Of a stretch of DNA of 64,000 nucleotides, positions 44,668 to 54,622 are shown piece by piece. The first letter of the stretch is position 1; each line of letters starts with the position of its first letter. The DNA lies in NCBI GenBank assembly GCA_963924555.1, contig OZ004588.1:6669205-6733204 (forward strand), given 5' to 3'. The position numbers and the translations under genes were made by a program. The stretch comes from Crambe crambe. Taxonomy: Eukaryota > Porifera > Demospongiae > Poecilosclerida > Crambeidae. Below the pieces are notes generated by a model that did not search any database, was not told the origin of the DNA, and saw only the letters and a list, made by a program, of their open reading frames with translations.

Positions 44668-46017
44668 GTTACGTAGTGACTTGATAATATAGTTATATGC
44701 AAATATTGTAACTGTACGTATAAGTAGCTCTTTCGATAGATACTCTCCCAGTTGATCTTAAAAAGCTAGAAAGGAATCTAACAATGTATTGTGTTTGCAT
44801 TTAAACTTGAACATATAAAATCCCAAAGTTTTTTTCCGCTATAGCCGTTGTCTTTCTCGTTATATTCTTTTTGGAAACTTTAAAGTCATTGTTGTTATTT
44901 CAGTTACAGTGTTCAAAGGTGTGCATGTACTTGTGGTTTTTAGCTGGAGGACATTATTTTGAGGAACTTCAAACTCAAACTCCATGGAACCTCTTGTAAC
45001 TGGCACATCTGTAGTATATACTGTACTTGCATGCAAAAGAACCACAAAAAACAACTTCGGGGATCATCTCTAAGCAAAAAATGGAATGGCATCATAATAC
45101 CCTAAACACTGCATGGGCCTGTAAATGAGAGCAATTGAAAACTTCATGTTAAGAATAGCTATATCTAGTGCATATTGTGTGCATTGAGAACTAACTTTTC
45201 ATTATTAACTGCCGAGTCAACTGGTTGGTTTATTCAGTACAAAAAGTGACTTGTGGATACTAAATGAAATGAGCATCCACAAGTGAAAGTCTTACATAGT
45301 GTCAATCCCTGTTAAATCTTATTACTTTTTTGCTTGATCTCGTAGCTAATGCTTGTGAGTCTCCTGATCGAGAGCTGGAGGGTACGTAGGAATAATAAAG
45401 TTGAATACAACTAAACACCTCCTCAGAGGAATGACTTTGACATGATAATATAATGCAAGATAAAGAGACTTACTCACGCGACTAAATGTAATGACACACA
45501 CACAAAAAAAAAGAGGTTGGGGGGGGGGGGGGGGGGGGGGGCATGACAACTTGCTTTGATGGAACTGTCTCATACATTTTGATTTCTATGAACCTGTCAC
45601 ATCATCATCATGGGACTGATAGCTAAATGAATAGAACTAGCTGCGTATGTTAAAACTGTAGCTAGTACATAATAGTGGGTTTTTTTTATAGATTTATTAA
45701 TTTGTCAAACTACTTGTATTTTCAAATCATGAAAAAAATATTTGTAGCTGCTACTGCCTATTAAACACAGAGACAAAAGATGTAGCTACGTATTTGCATT
45801 CACCTGGCACCTTGATCATTCACTATAACTAACTATTATAGCTTTCTCGATTTTTCTAATGCATGAACTCTCTCTGCTGGTATTTGAAATTTGAAGTTTG
45901 GTAAAGTTATATATATGATCAAGGTGCCAGGTGAATAGACTTTTAGTAAAATTATTTAGTTCCATGCAAGGTTATTAGTGACACACAAGACTAGTCAATT
46001 CTTCTTAACTGCTGTAA
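44668..46017. other. Intergenic
   Basis: Promoter of the 44-kb gene, a 23-bp G run at 45,519-45,541, and an imperfect duplicated text 'gatcaaggtgccaggtgaat' (45,915) with its complement at 45,800. No gene is supported. Confidence 0.5.
45519..45541 (+). repeat. 23-bp poly-G tract
   Basis: Uninterrupted G run after 'aagaggtt'. Confidence 0.9.
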
Positions 46018-46590
46018 TCATCTTCCACGATAAAAAGATGGACGTTGGTATGGGAATGACGGGTACAAGTTAGGGGATATTCCACTAAAGACTTGTTTCA
46101 TATTTTCTGTGGAAGCATTGCAACCACCTTGACCAGAGAGAAGCTTGAGAAACGGGTTGCCTCTTTCAACTCCAGCCACTTGACTGTAGTTTTCGGACAC
46201 TTTCATCATCGCATTTAATAATTCAAACATCCATTGCTTCCACCCATAAAGCAAAGTATGGTCCTTTTTATTTTTGAGCATTTCCCTCATAAAAGGTACA
46301 AAACATTTAGTAATAAAATCTTTAATTTTTATGCTCATTTCTTGGGCTTTGATACCTCTGATCAAAGTTTGCTGCATCTGTAGCTCAGGAGATGGTCTAT
46401 TTTGAGCATAATTCCTCAGCAGGTTCAGGAAATCAACCAATTTCTCGATATTTTTTTGTTCTGTTTCTGCTTCTTCTATGCCATGATGAAGAGGAAGTAT
46501 TATTTTCTCACTGCCTTCTCGAGTAGCAGGTGCAGAATAACCCACGATAAAAACTGACACCATCACAAGAAGAAGATAAAGCTTTTGCAT
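46018..46590 (-). CDS. Secreted precursor with Pro/Tyr-rich tail ending in GR
   Basis: Single exon, 190 aa. Signal peptide MQKLYLLLVMVSVFIVGYSA, then PATREGSEK. Acidic block GIEEAETEQKNIEKLVDFL and LNLLRNYAQNRPSPEL, as in neighbours. The middle differs from the paralogs (Lys/Met-rich, MREMLKNKKDHTLLYGWKQW). Family motif VAGVERGNPFLKLLSGQGG. The tail after ENMK is Pro/Tyr/Phe-rich (VFSGISPNLYPSFPYQ, then RPSFYRGR). The final Gly-Arg would give an amidated end after removal of Arg. Shared promoter pair, inverted: CTGCATTTAAA at 46,673-46,683 and AAAATCCCAAAG at about 46,693-46,704. Confidence 0.75.
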   Translation of the reverse strand: MQKLYLLLVMVSVFIVGYSAPATREGSEKIILPLHHGIEEAETEQKNIEKLVDFLNLLRNYAQNRPSPELQMQQTLIRGIKAQEMSIKIKDFITKCFVPFMREMLKNKKDHTLLYGWKQWMFELLNAMMKVSENYSQVAGVERGNPFLKLLSGQGGCNASTENMKQVFSGISPNLYPSFPYQRPSFYRGR

Positions 46591-47992
46591 ATTTGTGACT
46601 TAATGATTATATCAATGGCAGATGTGCGTACAATAGCTCTTTCAAGTTATTTTCCCAGTTAAATTAGAACAGCTGCATTTAAACTTGGACGCAAAATCCC
46701 AAAGTTTTCACCATAGCCACTGTCTTTCTATTTCATTGTTATTGTTATTTCAGTTACATATTCAAAATGTGTGCATGCAGTTTTTAGCTAGAGGACATTA
46801 TTGAGAAACCTCTAATTATCACGATTGTAGAAACTCTTTACTGTAGCTACTTGGAGTTAGATACGTAGCATTATGCATGCAAAATACCTCTGAAACAACT
46901 TTGGGATAAGTTCTAGTCTGTCTTTCTTAATCATCAAACATGAATATAATTATATAGTAACAAGTGAAATCTCTACACACATTTAGCTAAGCCCAAGTGG
47001 AATAATGTACAGCACTTAATTATTAAGGAGGGCACTTTGTAATGCATGCATGCTTATGGTTTACTAGACTAACCCCATGCAAGTATGGTCACTCCTTCAT
47101 CACCGTTAGCTACTGCAAGATAAAAATCACACATATGTCACTTTTAACTACTGACGTATGGCTTATTCCAAGAAGGAATGTACGTACAAGCACGCGTGAC
47201 ATTGTGTGATTTTGTGTCATTAACTTTATGGTTGTGTGGATTGAGAGGGTTAGCTTTTCATTTCTTACAGCCAACTAAGCAGAAGTTTCTTCAGAGATAA
47301 AGAGGAAGGTCATCACAGTGCATAGGTGATGGAACAGGTCAGGCCAATCAGGCCCAGGCCTGACCAATATTTTGGGGAAAATAAGTTGATTTATAATGAT
47401 ATATCGGTACTATCAATCAATAACAAAAGAAATTGTCCTATAGATGGTCAAGTATAGCAAATTGTATAGTGCTTCAGTGGTATGGGGGATTACATTTCAA
47501 TTTCAGGCCTAACCAATCATATCTTGCTTCCAACACCTCTGTCAGTATGAAACTGGTCTTAAATTTATCAAGCCATTACTACATGCTTTGTTACTATAAC
47601 ACTTTCTTGCCACTTCATTTGGCCAATTTTTCATACTGTCTTTAGCTCTGCTGAGCTGAAAATTTGGTGTGGAGATGGCTAGTCCAACCATTATAGAGCA
47701 CACGACAGAAGTATTGGACAAAAGCACTTAATTATTTTTATTTCATAAGCTTGACAATGCTGCCACTGCCAACAAAATTAATTTTCAAATGTGAAATTTC
47801 CTGCCATACAGCTGCATAATAATAATGAGGACACAGAAAAACACAACATCAGTAAGTATGGTAAAATATAAATACAGCTAGGTTCAATGTTCTGTACATG
47901 GTTACTATAGCTACAGTAATAATTATAGCTAATGGCATCACAAGTTATTCTATGATAACTGTTACTACTGCAGCAGTTTTGAATATTAGTCG
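46591..47992. other. Intergenic
   Basis: Promoter of the 46-kb gene. A copy of the dispersed 'aggcccaggcctgaccaata' repeat is at 47,320-47,380. A weak open frame at 47,433-47,727 overlaps on both strands and is unsupported. Confidence 0.5.
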
Positions 47993-48586
47993 TTATCTTC
48001 CACCTCTATAAAAGTATGGGAGCAATGGACGTCTGTGAGAGAATGACGGATAAGGGGAACCGAAAGAGACTTGCTTTCTCTTTTCTGTGGAAGCATCAGA
48101 ACCACCTTGACCAGAGAGGAGCTCAAGAAATTTGTTGCCTCTTTTAACTCCAGCCTCTTGACCGATGGATTTGGATGCCTCTATCATCATATCTAGAAAA
48201 ATGGATGAGAATCGCTTGAATATTTGTTCATCAGGAGACAAAGTCTGTTTCTTATCAAATAAACTTTTGGCATATTCCTTCATTAAAGTCAACATTTGAC
48301 GGAAAACATTAGGGAAATCATCCATTTCTCGAGCTTCAAGCCCTCCGGTCAATGTGTGCAGCACCTGTGGTTCAGGAGACGGTTTGTTTTGAGCGTAATT
48401 GTTCAGCAGGTTCAGGAAACTTCCCACCGATTCCTCGATATTTTTTTGTTCCATTTCAGCTTCTTCAATGCCATGATGAAGAGAGGGCAACACTTTCTCA
48501 CAATCACTGTCTTCTCGAGTAGCGGGTGCAGAATGACCCACAATGAAAATAGACACCATCACCAGAAGAAGAGGAAGCCTTTGCAT
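47993..48586 (-). CDS. Secreted precursor with KR site and Pro/Tyr-rich tail ending in GGR
   Basis: The start at 48,586 gives the family signal MQRLPLLLVMVSIFIVGHSA; the frame is open 51 bases further but those residues are not signal-like. Product 197 aa. Acidic block GIEEAEMEQKNIEESVGSFL, then LNLLNNYAQNKPSPEP. Middle: helical, Lys-rich (MLTLMKEYAKSLFDKKQTL). Motif EAGVKRGNKFLELLSGQGG. Then STEKRK, a dibasic processing site, followed by a tail SFGSPYPSFSHRRPLLPYFY ending RGGR. Processing at KR and amidation at Gly would give a Pro/Tyr/Ser-rich peptide of about 25 residues. Promoter pair, inverted: CTGCATTTAAA 48,695-48,705 and AAATCCCAAAG 48,718-48,728. Confidence 0.8.
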   Translation of the reverse strand: MQRLPLLLVMVSIFIVGHSAPATREDSDCEKVLPSLHHGIEEAEMEQKNIEESVGSFLNLLNNYAQNKPSPEPQVLHTLTGGLEAREMDDFPNVFRQMLTLMKEYAKSLFDKKQTLSPDEQIFKRFSSIFLDMMIEASKSIGQEAGVKRGNKFLELLSGQGGSDASTEKRKQVSFGSPYPSFSHRRPLLPYFYRGGR

Positions 48587-49035
48587 ATTGAAGATTATTA
48601 ATGAGATGACACAATAGGTATGTAGTTCTCTCTCCAATTGTTCTCCCAGTTAAAGTGTAGCTATGGTACGAATAACTAGTGGCATGTATTGCAGCTGCAT
48701 TTAAACTGGAAACACAAAATCCCAAAGTTTTTCATCATATAGCCACAGTCTTTCTATTATTCCTTTGTTCTTTTAAACAACAGTGTTCAAAAACCTTTTT
48801 ATTATTGTTTGGTTAGTGTTATAGTGTGCATGCACTTGTGGTTATTAATTAGATTTGAGAAACCTTGAATCCATTGATTTAGAAACTCTATGGAATTGTT
48901 ACAACCCCCCCCCCCCAAAAAAAAAAAAAAAAAAAACTGGGCCTGAGAAGTTACAATAGCGAGCTACTTAAAATAGTTACATGTGAACAAATTTAGTTTC
49001 ATATTTTACACATGCTTGAATGATGACCTTTGTCT
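48587..49035. other. Promoter region and A/C homopolymers
   Basis: 5' flank of the 48-kb gene, duplicated at 50,723-51,050. Poly-C then poly-A at 48,905-48,936. Confidence 0.55.
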
Positions 49036-49382
49036 TCAATCTCTGATGGTGGATGATAAAAACCTGAAAATAAGCCTCATAAGCTGTTTGATTTCTCCTT
49101 TCTTTTTTGGAAAACTTATCAGTAGTGTACAAATATCTTGAACCGCTTTATTATCTTCAACTTTTCTGGATGAAGGTCTCTGCATTCGTGGTTCAGGAGG
49201 CAACCTATTTTGAGTGTAATTGTTCAGTGAATTCAGTGAATTTCCAGTCAACTCCTTTATATTTCTCTGTTCTGTTTCTGCATCTTCAAAATTATTGAGA
49301 TCAGCAAATACTTGTTTTCCCGCACTATCTTCATGTTTTGTGTGTAGGGAATGGCCCTCACAAGAAGAACAAGCATTTGCAT
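49036..49382 (-). pseudogene. Broken copy of the 51.3-kb precursor gene
   Basis: The sequence aligns with the 133-aa gene at 51,325-51,726: the start MQMLVLLV, the block NSLNNYTQNRLPPEPRMQR and the end KGEIKQLMRLIFRFLSSTIR are present. A deletion in the signal peptide region shifts the frame (49,330-49,375), and further deletions remove part of the middle. The final Gly is changed to Asp. It is next to the 48-kb gene just as 51.3 kb is next to 50.1 kb. Confidence 0.8.
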
Positions 49383-50135
49383 GGTTGTGACTTTAAAGAA
49401 GCTTTGTAAATGATGGAAGATGTGACAAGATGTGTGCACGATAACTTGTGGTTTTCAGCTATAGAGGACATTACTTTGAAAAACATCTAGCTAACCCATG
49501 ATTGTAGAAACTGTTTAGCTGCTGTAGCTGCTCTTGGAGTTAGGTAACATTATATACATGCAAAATAATACCTCCAAAACAGCTTTATAGTTTGTGTTAA
49601 AGTACAATACATATAGCTAGACTACATTGGTCCCCCAACTTTTATTTTGCTTCCTCCACCTATGATATAACAGAGGTTTACCAAGTAGCAAAAGAATTTA
49701 TTGAACTAAATGAACGTAGGAAGAATTATTTCGGTATCTATTAGAACTTACTGTTACATATGTACATAACTTGTTTGTGTTGACTGAATTTTTGACTTAA
49801 TTAAATCACAACTATTGTCGGGTACGCATGGTTTGGGGTTGGCCCCCTCCCCCCCCCCCCCCCCCCCCCCCCCCCAGGTAAATTTATGTTCCTCCAATTA
49901 TGCTTCTTTCATACTATCTTTATAGCTCCCAATAGGACAATGTTATCAATAGCACTTATTAAAGTTCATAAACTTGAAAACACAACATACCGTACAGTAA
50001 GTATGGCAAAATATAAGTACAGGTCCAATGTTCTATCCATGGTTACTATAGCTAATGACACACAAGGTAATTCTTCTTAACTACAATAACTGTTACTGCA
50101 ACAGTTTTGAATAGTCAGCTACGTAAGTATGACTG
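49383..50135. other. Intergenic
   Basis: No gene seen. A 27-bp C run is at 49,849-49,875. 49,900-50,100 resembles 47,800-47,990, in agreement with a segmental duplication. Confidence 0.5.
49849..49875 (+). repeat. 27-bp poly-C tract
   Basis: Uninterrupted C run before 'aggtaaatttatg'. Confidence 0.9.
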
Positions 50136-50722
50136 TTATCTTCCATAGTATGGGAGTGATGGACGTCTGTGTGAAAATGACGAATAAGGGGAATAGGCTT
50201 GCCTTCTCTTTTCTGTGGAAGCATCTGAACCACCTTGACCAGAGAGGAGTTCAAGAAATTGGTTGCCTCTTTTAACTCCAGCCTCTTGACCAAAGGATTT
50301 GGATGCCTCTATCATCATATCTAGAAAAAAAAAAGAAGAATGAGAAACACTTTTTCACCAGGAGATAAAGTATATTTCTTATTAAATATACCTTTGGCAA
50401 ATTCCTTCATTAAAGTCAAAATTTGACGGTAAACATTAGTGAAATCTCCACTATCATCCATTTCTCGAGCTTCAAGCCCTCCGGTCAACGTGTGCAGCAC
50501 CTGCGGTTCAGGAGACGGTTTGTTTTGAGCGTAATTGTTCAGCAGGTTCAGGAAACTTCCAACAGATTCCTCGATATTTTTTTGTTCCATTTCAGCTTCT
50601 TCAATGCCATGAAGAAGAGAGAGCAACACTTTCTCATGATCACTGTCTTCTCGGGTAGCAGGTGCAGAATGACCCACGATGAAAACAGATACCATCACCA
50701 GAAGAAAAGAAAACCTTTGCAT
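50136..50722 (-). pseudogene. Frameshifted duplicate of the 48-kb precursor gene
   Basis: The first part (50,722-50,321) reads MQRFSFLLVMVSVFIVGHSA, IEEAEMEQKNIEESVGSF, NNYAQNKPSPEP and so on. The second (50,318-50,136) reads MMIEASKSFGQEAGVKRGNQ, FLELLSGQGGSDASTEKRRQ and a Pro/Tyr tail SLPYYGR. The two frames meet at an A10 run (50,324-50,333), where the 48-kb gene has a shorter A run and extra bases. This is a homopolymer-associated shift or small deletion, or a sequencing error. If the reading were continuous it would be a normal member with KRR site and Gly-Arg end. Promoter pair kept (50,837-50,847 and 50,859-50,869). Confidence 0.7.
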
Positions 50723-51324
50723 GTTGTATCGATGGATGATATGTGATGATATACAGTAGGTATGTAGTTCTCTCTCCAATTGTTCTCCCAGTTAAAGTGT
50801 AGCTAAGGTCAGTATAACAAGTGTCATGTATTGCAGCTGCATTTAAACTGGAAACACAAAATCCCAAAGTTTTTCATCATAGCCACAGTCTTTCTATTAT
50901 TCCTTTGTTCTTTTAAAACTGGCGACACAACAGTCTGCAGTGCCATCAAAAACTTTTTTTAGTTTGGTTAATATTCAATGTGTGCATGTACTTGTGGTTA
51001 TTAGATTTGAGAAACCTTGAATCCATGATTTAGAAACTCCATGGAATTGTTACAACCATGCAGATCTTTCTTTTTCATAATAGGATTTAGACAACATTAT
51101 GCATGAAAAAAAGAAAACTGAAAAGACAACTTTGAGATCATACATCTCTATACTAGTTTGTTAATGAATTAGCTACAGCTATAAGCAGTCATATCAAGGT
51201 TATTACAAAAAAAAACTGGGCCTGAGAAGTTACAATACTTAAAGTTATGAAAAGTCCATGTATACATGTACACAAAAAATTGTTTCACATCCTTGAATGA
51301 TTATTATATGTATGACCTTTATCT
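50723..51324. other. Promoter region of the 50-kb locus and spacer
   Basis: Duplicate of 48,587-49,000, with the inverted CTGCATTTAAA and AAATCCCAAAG pair. No gene. Confidence 0.6.
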
Positions 51325-51726
51325 TCAACCTCTGATGGTGGATGATAAAAACCTGTAAATAAGCCTCATAAGCTGTTTGATTTCTCCTTTCTCAGCACTA
51401 TCAGAAGAACTAAATTTTTTGGAAAATTTATCTATAAAGGTCAGTAGTGTACAAATATCTTGAACCGTTTTATCATCTTCAACTTTTCTGGATGAAGGTC
51501 TCTGCGTTCGTGGTTCAGGAGACAATTTATTTTGAGTGTAATTGTTCAGCAAATTCAGTAAATTTCCAGTCAACTCCTTTATATTTCTCTGTTCTGTTTC
51601 TGCATCTTCAAAATTACTGAGATCAGCAAATACTTGTTTTCCCGCACTATCTTCATGTTCAGTGGGCAGGGAATGGCCCGTGATGAGCACTGATGCAGCA
51701 ATCACAAGAAGAACAAGCATTTGCAT
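51325..51726 (-). CDS. Short secreted precursor with basic amphipathic tail
   Basis: Single exon, 133 aa. Signal peptide MQMLVLLVIAASVLITGHSL, cut before PTEHEDS. Family block DAETEQRNIKELTGNLL and NLLNNYTQNKLSPEP, then RTQRPSSRKVEDDK. There is no AGV.RGN motif. After a Ser/Lys stretch (KKFSSSDSAEKG) the protein ends with EIKQLMRLIYRFLSSTIRG, a basic amphipathic segment with a final Gly that could be amidated. The gene is at the end of the minus-strand group and its upstream region faces the plus-strand group. Function unknown. Confidence 0.72.
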   Translation of the reverse strand: MQMLVLLVIAASVLITGHSLPTEHEDSAGKQVFADLSNFEDAETEQRNIKELTGNLLNLLNNYTQNKLSPEPRTQRPSSRKVEDDKTVQDICTLLTFIDKFSKKFSSSDSAEKGEIKQLMRLIYRFLSSTIRG

Positions 51727-53734
51727 GGCTGTGACTTTAAAAAAGCTTTATAAAATGATGGAAGATGTGACAAGTTAAAGCTAGAAAATTTTGAATTGAA
51801 ATTCAAATCAGCTACCTTTTATAAGTAGCATGCTATATCAGAATGCTGAAAACATCCTTTTTTTCAACACATCAGTAAATTTTTAAAACAAGATTTTAGT
51901 ACATGCATTGTAAAGTGCACAATAATGCAGTGCCATGTGTCATGTCTTGGATCGTGATCTACACACATGCATGACATTGTTTGAGAAACATTTATTGTAA
52001 ATTTGTAAGAGTTACAGCTAATTCCCTAGAGAAAAATCAAGAAGACTTAGTATTCATAATAAACCATTCAGTGATACCTGCTGGTATGGTATATACACAA
52101 TTTTATCCAAACCATGCACATATTCAGTTAATCACTTGAGACTGAAACTTGATATGAAAAATAGAATACCTGACAGAACACATGTTCAGTTGATCACTTG
52201 TGGCCTTGAGACTGAAACTTGAAATAGTAGAATACCTGACAGAACACATGTTCAGTTGATCACTTGTGGCCTTGAAACTGAAACTTGATATAGTAGAATA
52301 CCTGACAGAACACATGTTCAGTTGATCACTTGTGGCCTTGAAACTGAAACTTGATATAGTACAGAACACATGTTCAGTTGATCACTTGTGGCCTGACAGA
52401 ACATTGGGACTAGCTATTCAATCAAAACATGTTTGTAATTTTTGAATGGGATGCATGCATGGGACGTATACATATGTATGTACATAGCTATTATTATATG
52501 ACATGGGAGGGTAGCATGGGGAAATATTCAGTTTGAGGCTGGCAGTATTGGCCCGACTGCAGGAAGGAACAATACAGAAACTGAGAACTGGATATGCCCC
52601 ATAATTATTGCCAGACCCAAAAGGAATAGTTTATTATAATCATAGGCGGAGGAACCAGGGGGGCCAGGGGGCCATGGCCCCCCCCCCCTAATTTTCCAGC
52701 TACACAGTTGTGAGCTGAATTACTGACAAACACTAATGAAAGTAACGAGTGGCCAACCCCAGGAACATCATAACCACTAGAATGTCATGACATATATTAA
52801 CTGTGTACAAGAAACTAACCACTTCTAGGCTGTATTGCCCTAGAATTTAGGGGGAAATATTACCTTCTAATTGACCATGTGATATGACTAGTGGTCAACT
52901 GCCACATCGAAGATGACACTTTACTACCAAGTTCATGGGACAGCATCAGCTGACCACATCCTTTTTATTGTGAGCGAAGTGAGCCTCTACTATATATCCA
53001 GTTCCGTCCTTTGTGATGTCAGTGGCCAAAGCTTCACTTGCCACAATGCTTTGCATTTCCCTAGTAAGGCCAAACCAATTGAATTTCCTGTTTCTCATCA
53101 AGAAAAAAAATACAAGAAATCAATGCTGACATGCAAAAACAGAAACAAAAACATAAGCACTGACTTTCAGCTGCATTTTAACATGTAGAGCTGTGTATCT
53201 AGCTAGCTAGCTACATGCCTCTAAACGCCTCTAAGCTAGCCACACTCTGAAAGTGAAAGTGTTTACTGTGTACGTTCTCTCTAAACAGTATAAGGTGTAC
53301 CTTTACTGTTCACTGTACGTAGCTATGTATACAATTGATATACTCTTGTTTTTGCAGTGCATCAAAAGGACATGTAAACACTTCAGAAAGTGGCTGGCCA
53401 TTTTGCACCAAGGACCAGCAGTTATTTTAACTCTGGGCACAGCAAAGAAAGGAAGTTTGTTTGTATTTTACAAAGTGTGATAATCATGTGATATTATGCA
53501 CAGAAAAAAATCACTATAGCTTTTCCAAAGAATGAATGAGAAGTCACGTAGCTATAATGACAAATGACTGGAGTTTGATCAAAGACAAGTGAGCTGTCAT
53601 AAAATAAAAACTCATTCATCTGATTCACAAGAGCCCATTTCCAAGCAGAGATAGCAGATGGAAGAGCCTCCCAAATGCTTTCATTTTTCATTCCGAATAA
53701 TTTTATGATGATCTTGGAATACCGTTGTCCTTCC
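51727..53734. other. Divergent spacer between the two precursor groups
   Basis: Both groups point away from this stretch. It holds a 66-bp tandem repeat, a dispersed element with a 'gaaccaggggggccaggggg' motif (52,645-52,695) and AT-rich sequence. Open frames at 52,913-53,188 and 53,253-53,480 have no family support. The frame at 53,494-53,691 minus is also unrecognised. Confidence 0.5.
52124..52400. repeat. 66-bp tandem repeat, about 4 copies
   Basis: The unit includes 'catgttcagttgatcacttg' and 'actgaaacttgatatag'. Starts at 52,181, 52,247, 52,313 and 52,369 show a 66-bp period with a 10-bp deletion in the last unit. 66 is divisible by three, which explains the open frame on the minus strand. 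Confidence 0.9.
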
Positions 53735-53745
53735 TATAAATGCAG
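53735..53745 (+). promoter_or_regulatory. TATA-type core promoter box (TATAAATGCAG)
   Basis: 120 bp before the start codon of the 53.9-kb gene. The same TATAAATGCAG, usually preceded by CTGCC, occurs at the same place before the other plus-strand genes. Confidence 0.7.
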
Positions 53746-53854
53746 CCAGCTACTTCAATACTTCTCCACCAGAATATTTTATCAGCTGTAGCTACACCAA
53801 TTCTTCCTCCACCTGAAGCTACGCATCTCACGTCCACAGCCACTACAATTCAAG

Positions 53855-54622
53855 ATGCAAGGGCTTGCTCTTTTTCTTATAGCATCATTCTTCATCGTGG
53901 GCCACTCTGCTCCAGCAGTGCAGAAAAAGGCCTCAAGCAATGGACTTAATTTTGGCTACACCTATCCACTTGCAAAGGAGAAAGCACAGGCTGAAAGTCC
54001 TTTGAGTTTACCATTCAAAAATGCAGAAGAAGAGAGGTTTTTTCCATTCAAGAAAGCGGCATTCAAGAAAGCGGAAGAAGAGAGGTTTCTTCCATTCAAG
54101 AAAGTAGAAGAAGAGAGGTTTTTTCCATTCAAGAAAGCAGAGGCTGAAGGTTGGAATATTGGTTACTCTCGTCCGTTGAAAAAAGCAGAGGCTGAAGGTT
54201 GGAATATTGGTTACTCTCGTCCGTTGAAGAAAGCAGAGGCTGAAGGTTGGAATATTGGTTACTCTCGTCCGTTGAAGAAAGCAGAGGCTGAAGGTTGGAA
54301 TATTGGTTACTCTCGTCCGTTGAAGAAAGCAGAGGCTGAAGGTTGGAATATTGGTTACTCTCGTCCGTTGAAGAAAGCAGAGGCTGAAGGTTGGAATATT
54401 GGTTACTCTCGTCCATTGAAGAAAGCAGAGGCTGAGAGTCCTTTGAGTTTTCCATTCAAGAAAGAGGAAGTAGAGAATCTCCTGGATATGTTAAGGGGTT
54501 TCCGTAAATCACCGGCCAATGCTGAACAAGTCGACCAGATTCCAAGTGGTGGCAAGGGAGAGCAAGCTGATGAGCAGTTTCTTCCACTAATACTTGGGTC
54601 ACTCTATGGTGGCAGAAAGTAA
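53855..54622 (+). CDS. Multi-copy peptide precursor: six KK-AEAE-GWNIGYSRPL units
   Basis: Single exon, 255 aa. Signal peptide 1-18 (MQGLALFLIASFFIVGHS). Residues 20-94 hold Pro/Phe-rich units between acidic and dibasic spacers: SPLSLPF, then FFPF, FLPF, FFPF, each bounded by AEEER or VEEER and KK. Residues 95-190 are six exact 16-residue units AEAEGWNIGYSRPLKK. Then AEAESPLSFPFKK and a C-terminal region with GKGEQADEQ and the apolar FLPLILGSLYGGRK. Dibasic cleavage followed by Ala/Glu dipeptide trimming is the logic of yeast mating alpha-factor precursors; here the likeness is in architecture only. Six copies of one decapeptide strongly suggest that GWNIGYSRPL, or a trimmed form, is the product. 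Processing and receptor are unknown. Confidence 0.85.
   Translation: MQGLALFLIASFFIVGHSAPAVQKKASSNGLNFGYTYPLAKEKAQAESPLSLPFKNAEEERFFPFKKAAFKKAEEERFLPFKKVEEERFFPFKKAEAEGWNIGYSRPLKKAEAEGWNIGYSRPLKKAEAEGWNIGYSRPLKKAEAEGWNIGYSRPLKKAEAEGWNIGYSRPLKKAEAEGWNIGYSRPLKKAEAESPLSFPFKKEEVENLLDMLRGFRKSPANAEQVDQIPSGGKGEQADEQFLPLILGSLYGGRK
54137..54424 (+). repeat. 48-bp in-frame tandem repeat, 6 copies
   Basis: Units start 'gcagaggctgaaggttggaa' and end 'cgtccgttgaagaaa'. DNA differs at only two or three silent positions across copies, so expansion or conversion is recent. Confidence 0.95.

Noticed and set aside
54129-54455. Antisense open frame with LLSSTDESNQYSN repeats
   Set aside because: Mirror of the 48-bp coding repeat of the 53.9-kb gene; no start signal of its own.
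53855-54622. True homology to fungal alpha-factor
   Set aside because: Only the processing layout is alike. The peptide, the signal and the rest are unrelated and the genomic context is animal, so convergence or a common processing logic is the safer reading.
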